A stretch of 64,000 nt of DNA from Poriferisodalis sp026713105 (GTDB taxonomy: Bacteria; Actinomycetota; Acidimicrobiia; Acidimicrobiales; Poriferisodalaceae): the NCBI GenBank assembly GCA_965115995.1, contig OZ220472.1, forward strand, positions 3,701,799-3,765,798. Direction: 5' to 3'. The notes beneath the pieces are model-generated. The model saw nothing but the letters and a program-made list of their open reading frames with translations, made no database searches and had not been told where the DNA came from. Positions 59,953 to 64,000 of the stretch are shown here, one piece after another. The first letter of the stretch is position 1; each line of letters starts with the position of its first letter. The position numbers and the translations under genes were made by a program.

Positions 59953-62352
59953 GTGAGCCATCCGGAAATCCAGGCAGAACAAGCTCATATTGACCGCGCG
60001 TACGCGTTGCTGGAGTCGTCCAGGCAGCGGGCGCGGCGGTTGCGAGAGATGGTCGAGGTGGGCCGCGGCGGCACCCGGCAGGCCAGATTCGAACGCGATG
60101 TGATCGAAGATGCCGTGGCCGGGCGTCTGAGCCAGCTCGAGCTCGGCTCGTCGTCGCTGGTGTTCGGCCGCATCGACCGCGCAGTGACGTCGAACACAGT
60201 GACGTCGAGCACAGCGAAGACGAGCGCCGACGCGCAGTTGCCGGACGCCACCGGTCCCAGCGAGACCTTCTACATCGGCCGGCTCGCTGTCGCAGACGAG
60301 CGGCAGGAACCCGTCGTGGTCGACTGGCGAGCCCCGATCGCGGAGCCGTTCTTCCGGGCTACGGGCGGCAACCCGCTGGGATTGCTGCGCCGGCGGCACT
60401 TCGTGTGCCGCGGCCGGATCCTGTCGGACCTCGAAGACGAGATCTTCGACCTCGATGCGCTCGACGGCGCCTCCGCCAACGGCGACCGCCCCCAGCTCGT
60501 CGCTCACGGGGCGCTGTACGCCGCGCTCACCCAGCGCCGCGACGGTCAGCTGCGCCAGGTGGTGGCCACCATCCAGGCTGAGCAAGACGAGATCATCCGC
60601 AGCCCCCGCAAGGGCATCCTGGTGTGCCAGGGCGGTCCCGGCACCGGCAAGACCATCGTGGCGCTGCACCGCGCTGCCTACCTGCTCTACACGTACCGGT
60701 TCCCGCTGGCCGGCCAGGGCGTGCTGGTCATCGGCCCCAACCGGTTGTTCCTGCGCTACGTCGAGCGCGTCCTGCCCAGCCTGGGCGAGGCCGGCGTGCA
60801 CCTGTTCGTGCTTGCCGACCTGTTCAACGAGATTTTCCCCGAGGTGCGCATCCGCCTGGCCGACGCGCCCGACGTGGCCCGCATCAAGGGCGATGCCCGC
60901 ATGTCGCAGGTCATCTCGAACGCCGTGCGGGATCGGCAGCGGCCGCTGCGCCGCGATCTGCGCCTCGACTTCGGCCTGGGATACGTCACCCTGGCTGCGA
61001 GCACCTCGCGCGCCATCGTGGCCGAGGCTCGTCGGCGCTTCCGCCACCACAACGCCGGCCGCTCCTATGTGGAGCAGGCGGTCTATTCGGCCATGTCGGC
61101 CACGCACCGGCGCCGACCCGACCCGTCCAAGCTGCGCGAGCGCTTCGCCCGCCATCCCGACGTCATGGCGGCGTTCGAACGCATGTGGCCGCTGCTGACC
61201 CCCGCTCAGCTGCTGCGCGACCTCTACGGCTCACACGCGCTGCTGCGGTCTGCGGCTACCGGGGCGCTGAACGAGGCCGAGTGGGAACACCTGTGGCGAG
61301 CCCGGGAGGACAGCGAGGACGACTACGAGTGGAGCGACGCCGACGTGCCGCTGCTCGACGAGGCGTACGCCGTGCTGGGCCCCCGGTCTCGCTCGCGCAA
61401 GCGACGCAGCGACACCGAGGTGCGCACCTACGGCCACATCGTGGTCGACGAATGCCAGGACCAGCCGCCGATGGCGCTGCGCATGATCGCCCGGCGCTCG
61501 CTCAACGGTTCCATGACGCTGGTGGGTGACATTGCCCAAGCCACCTCTGCGCACGCTCCGTCCGACTGGCAGGAGGCTCTGGCTCACCTGCCGTCGGGAC
61601 CGGTGGCACCGCGCCTGGCGGATCTGACGCTCAGCTACCGCATCCCCCAACCCAGCCTCGAACTCGCCAACCAGGTGCTCGCCGCGGCAGCGCCCGGCCT
61701 GGCCCCGCCGGCTGCGGTGCGCATCGAAGGCTCGCCGCCGCGCTTCGTGACGGTGCAAGCCGGTGCAAAGGCTGAGCCTTCGGGCGAAGCCGTGGCCCGA
61801 GCGGCCCGTGAGCCCGAGTCGAATGAGGACGGGGAACAAGAGCGGGAAGAGATGGTTGCCACGAACGGGCCTGACGTTGAGCGCTCCCTGCTGGCTCAGG
61901 CGGTGCTCGAGACGGTGACGACTGAGTCGGTGGCGCTCGATGGCGGGAACATGTTGGTGGTGTCGCCACTGCACCACATGGACGACATAGCGGCGCTGCT
62001 GGAAGATGCCGGCGTGGATTTCGGCCGGGCCACGGCGGCGAGCCGCAACGCCACCGGGGCGCTGCACCCGCACGTCACCTTGGCGCCGGTGCGGCTGTGC
62101 AAGGGCCTCGAAACCGACGGCGTCGTCGTGGTGGAGCCGGCCGCGATCGTCGACGATGAGCCGCAGGGCCTGCGGGCGCTGTATGTCGCGCTGACCCGCG
62201 CGACCAAGCGTGTGGCCGTGGTGTCGGCGCGCCCGCTGCCTGAGCCGCTCCGTTCGGCGGCTGCATCACGCGGCGCCGAGTCGTGCAACACTGGCCGCAC
62301 TGCCGCACACGCCGATGCGGTCGAGGAAAGCTCGGGAGATGCACATGGCTGA
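59953..62352 (+). CDS. helD: HelD-type UvrD-like helicase
   Basis: SF1 helicase-like protein of about 799 residues. Order: N-terminal coiled coil (about 1-50, IQAEQAHIDRAYALLESSRQ), Walker A QGGPGTGKTIVALHRAAYLL (about 221-240), VDECQDQPPMALRM (about 497), TLVGDIAQATS, LSYRIPQPSLELANQVL and a C-terminal LYVALTRATKRVAVVSARP. In actinobacteria HelD removes stalled RNA polymerase from DNA. Two low-complexity inserts occur: a VTSNTVTSST repeat (about 77-87) and a 36-residue piece at about 606-641 translated from an inverted family A repeat. GTG 59953 is chosen. Confidence 0.9.
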   Translation: MSHPEIQAEQAHIDRAYALLESSRQRARRLREMVEVGRGGTRQARFERDVIEDAVAGRLSQLELGSSSLVFGRIDRAVTSNTVTSSTAKTSADAQLPDATGPSETFYIGRLAVADERQEPVVVDWRAPIAEPFFRATGGNPLGLLRRRHFVCRGRILSDLEDEIFDLDALDGASANGDRPQLVAHGALYAALTQRRDGQLRQVVATIQAEQDEIIRSPRKGILVCQGGPGTGKTIVALHRAAYLLYTYRFPLAGQGVLVIGPNRLFLRYVERVLPSLGEAGVHLFVLADLFNEIFPEVRIRLADAPDVARIKGDARMSQVISNAVRDRQRPLRRDLRLDFGLGYVTLAASTSRAIVAEARRRFRHHNAGRSYVEQAVYSAMSATHRRRPDPSKLRERFARHPDVMAAFERMWPLLTPAQLLRDLYGSHALLRSAATGALNEAEWEHLWRAREDSEDDYEWSDADVPLLDEAYAVLGPRSRSRKRRSDTEVRTYGHIVVDECQDQPPMALRMIARRSLNGSMTLVGDIAQATSAHAPSDWQEALAHLPSGPVAPRLADLTLSYRIPQPSLELANQVLAAAAPGLAPPAAVRIEGSPPRFVTVQAGAKAEPSGEAVARAAREPESNEDGEQEREEMVATNGPDVERSLLAQAVLETVTTESVALDGGNMLVVSPLHHMDDIAALLEDAGVDFGRATAASRNATGALHPHVTLAPVRLCKGLETDGVVVVEPAAIVDDEPQGLRALYVALTRATKRVAVVSARPLPEPLRSAAASRGAESCNTGRTAAHADAVEESSGDAHG
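61769..61850 (-). repeat. Repeat family A, copy A4, inside helD
   Basis: Inverted copy with the full 31-nt core (61783-61813) and both flanks (GGCTCAGCCT and TTCCCGCTCTTGTTC on the minus strand). Read in frame as AEPSGEAVARAAREPESNED within HelD. Closely matches A1. Confidence 0.9.
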
Positions 62353-62548
62353 TGTCACGGTGACAGTTCTGAACAACGGACCGCTGCTGGTCCGTGGTTT
62401 GTGCCAAATCGACGACCACGAGGGGAACACCGTGGCTGACAGTGACTCGGTGGTGGCACTTTGCCGGTGTGGAGATTCGAATACCAAGCCGATGTGCGAT
62501 GGGAGCCACAATCAGGGATTCGACGGCTCTTTGAATCCGCCTAGCTAG
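62345..62548 (+). CDS. CDGSH iron-sulfur domain protein
   Basis: 67 residues. The metal site CRCGDSNTKPMCDGSH fits C-x-C-x2-(S/T)-x3-P-x-C-D-G-(S/A/T)-H exactly, so it should bind one [2Fe-2S] cluster through three Cys and one His, as in mitoNEET-type proteins involved in redox sensing or cluster transfer. The start is ATG 62345 (or ATG 62339 two codons earlier), inside the end of helD, so the genes are coupled. Confidence 0.9.
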   Translation: MADVTVTVLNNGPLLVRGLCQIDDHEGNTVADSDSVVALCRCGDSNTKPMCDGSHNQGFDGSLNPPS

Positions 62549-62573
62549 CGGGCGCGCACCGGTAGGTGCGCCC

Positions 62574-62653
62574 GCTGCGGAGGCGACAGAAGCCTCTGCG
62601 ACCGGCGATCCGGCAGGTCGCAACGTCGCCGAGTCTCCTGCCGCCTCCGCAGC
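62574..62653. repeat. Palindromic repeat family B, copy B3
   Basis: Outer arms GCTGCGGAGGCGACAG and CTGCCGCCTCCGCAGC, inner arm GCGACC/GGTCGC (62598-62621), giving a nested 80-nt structure. The flank shared with B2 includes CATCTGTGCC. It lies between the CDGSH gene and the lhr-like gene; the remaining bases to 62749 hold no feature I can name. Confidence 0.85.
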
Positions 62654-62749
62654 TATTTCATCTGTGCCGCTCGGCTCAGGTCGCGACGTCATCGAAGATG
62701 TGCGATTGCGACTGCGGGTGTGACACCTGGGTTGTAGTAATGGCTCCGG

Positions 62750-64000
62750 ATGGCTGGTGCGATTGCTGACAGCGGTGCTTTTGATCGGATGCACCCGGCG
62801 CTCGGTGCTTTCTCCGCGCCGACTGCGGCGTGGTTCTCCTCGACGTTCGCCGAGCCGACGCAGTGCCAGGTGTCGGGTTGGGAGACGATCTCGCAGGGTC
62901 AGCACTGCCTGATTGCCGCTCCTACTGGGTCTGGCAAGACGCTTGCCGCATTCCTGTGGGCCATCGATCGGGTCATGTGCGAGCCTGAGCCGCCGCGGGG
63001 TGAGCGCACCCGGGTGCTGTACCTGTCGCCGCTACGGGCGCTGGCGGTCGATATCGACAAGAACCTGCGGGCTCCGCTGACGGGCATCGGCCTGGCCGCC
63101 GAGCGGCTCGGCGCCGACGTGCACATGCCGACGGTGGGCGTGCGCACGGGCGACACGAGCGCTGCTGAGCGGCGACGGCTGGTCACCCGGCCGCCCGACA
63201 TCGCCATCACCACGCCCGAGTCGCTGTACCTCATGCTGACCTCGCAGGCGCGAGAGACCCTGCGCTGGGTGCGGTGGGTCATCGTCGATGAGATCCACTC
63301 GGTGGCTGCCACCAAGCGGGGCACCCACCTGGCGCTGTCGCTGGAGCGGCTGTGCGAGCTGACCGCCACGAAGGGCGGGTCGCCTCAGCGGATCGGACTG
63401 TCGGCCACCCAGCGACCGCTGTCGGAGGTGGCCCGGTTCCTCGGCGGCAACGATCCCGACCAGCCGGCGTCGCGCCATGTCGAGATCACCGATGCGGGCA
63501 TGACCAAGCAGCTCGAGGTGGAGGTCATCGTCGGTGTCTCCGACATGGGCGATCTGGCGGCTGCGAGTGGCGGAGCTGCGCCGAATGGCACCGTGCGCGT
63601 CGATCACGACGATGACTTCGCGCTCGAATCGCCGCCGCCCACGCTGCGGGACGAGACAGCGCCGTCGGACACCGTGCCGTCGGGCACAGCGTCGGGCACT
63701 GTGCCGTCAGACACGGCGCCGTCGGACGAGGCGTCGCCGCGGTCAGCGCCGGCTCCCGAGACTCACTCCAACAGCATCTGGCCTGCCATTCATCCGCGCT
63801 TGCTCGAGCTCGTGTACGCGCACCGGTCCACGATCATCTTTACGAATGCGCGCCGTCTGGCCGAACGGTTGGCTTCACGGCTGAACGAACTGCATCTCGA
63901 CGGGCTGAACCGTGCTGCGGAGGCCGAGGGCACTTCGCCGCCGGAGGGTGCTGAGCTGGTGCGGGCTCATCACGGCTCGCTCAGCCGCGAGCAGCGGCTG
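62750..64000 (+). CDS. lhr: Lhr-family ATP-dependent helicase, N-terminal part (cut by window edge)
   Basis: Open to the last base, 417 residues visible. The opening (FSAPTAAWFSSTFAEPTQCQ) is the Lhr Q-motif region, AAPTGSGKTLAAFLWAIDRV the Walker A block, and LYLSPLRALAVDIDKNLRAPL, TTPESLYLMLTS, VDEIHSVAATKRG (DEIH box) and LSATQRPLSEVARFLGG the following SF2 motifs. Lhr proteins act in DNA repair. A Ser/Thr/Pro/Asp-rich insert of repeated (T)APSD/TVPSG units lies near residues 301-330, between the two RecA-like domains. ATG 62750 is used. Confidence 0.92.
   Translation, partial: MAGAIADSGAFDRMHPALGAFSAPTAAWFSSTFAEPTQCQVSGWETISQGQHCLIAAPTGSGKTLAAFLWAIDRVMCEPEPPRGERTRVLYLSPLRALAVDIDKNLRAPLTGIGLAAERLGADVHMPTVGVRTGDTSAAERRRLVTRPPDIAITTPESLYLMLTSQARETLRWVRWVIVDEIHSVAATKRGTHLALSLERLCELTATKGGSPQRIGLSATQRPLSEVARFLGGNDPDQPASRHVEITDAGMTKQLEVEVIVGVSDMGDLAAASGGAAPNGTVRVDHDDDFALESPPPTLRDETAPSDTVPSGTASGTVPSDTAPSDEASPRSAPAPETHSNSIWPAIHPRLLELVYAHRSTIIFTNARRLAERLASRLNELHLDGLNRAAEAEGTSPPEGAELVRAHHGSLSREQRL

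Overview
The window reads as chromosomal DNA of a high-GC actinobacterium, most likely an uncultured member of class Acidimicrobiia. This is inferred from gene content: a lysine-tailed topoisomerase I, ClpC, a HelD-type RNA polymerase recycling factor, a PAC2 protein, a DUF2342-type metalloprotease, and HemE, HemY and HemQ, which fit the coproporphyrin-dependent heme route. At least fourteen genes have a TANNNT -10 hexamer only 6-10 nt upstream of the start codon and no Shine-Dalgarno sequence, so leaderless transcription seems common. No database search was possible; family names rest on motifs visible in the sequence.

Layout. 0-5.7 kb: topA (3' part), an MFS transporter, tmk and the delta-prime clamp-loader gene. 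5.8-10.8 kb: tRNA-Thr(CGT), a 13E12-type HNH protein, a DUF4389 membrane protein, a zinc metalloprotease and tilS. 10.8-18.5 kb: hpt, a phosphatase-like protein, folB and folK, a thioesterase, two beta-oxidation enzymes, folP and a polyprenyl diphosphate synthase. 18.7-22.1 kb: clpC and an LppM-like lipoprotein. 22.1-31.1 kb: an accessory, partly decayed defence-type island with a frameshifted Fic gene, a very large single-chain restriction-modification enzyme whose 3' end is scrambled over three frames, coding remnants, a tRNA-Trp 5' fragment and a HEPN-motif protein. 31.2-33.7 kb: ispD, ispF, rlmB, tRNA-Thr(TGT). 33.7-39.4 kb: a quinone-oxidoreductase-like enzyme, a Rieske oxygenase, a ribokinase-family kinase, upp, a LytR_C protein and glycerate kinase. 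39.4-48.8 kb: CIRCE-groEL, fdhD, hemQ, an acyl-CoA dehydrogenase, larE, an unknown gene and glnD. 49-55.6 kb: PAC2, GNAT, DoxX, GtrA and methyltransferase genes, then a glycosyltransferase/methyltransferase/toroid-enzyme operon. 55.7-64 kb: hemE, hemY, lnt, helD, a CDGSH protein and the 5' part of an Lhr helicase gene.

How the genes work together. Folate (folB, folK, folP), isoprenoid (ispD, ispF, polyprenyl synthase), heme (hemE, hemY, hemQ), purine and pyrimidine salvage (hpt, upp), fatty-acid oxidation and nitrogen signalling (glnD) are each partly represented, mostly in short runs of overlapping genes (ATGA or GTGA junctions).

The most unusual property is repeat load. Family A (about 85 nt) ends in a conserved motif placed directly before a -10 box; it lies upstream of several genes, and one inverted copy is read in frame inside helD. 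Family B is a nested palindrome found three times between genes. Family D, a 27-nt unit, encodes the same peptide in two unrelated genes. Many housekeeping enzymes (FolB, RlmB, the metalloprotease, the glycosyltransferase, HelD, Lhr) carry in-frame tandem repeats at termini or in linkers. The second notable point is the restriction-modification gene, where a G10 tract is followed by three diverged copies of a 74-nt module, each lying in a different reading frame.
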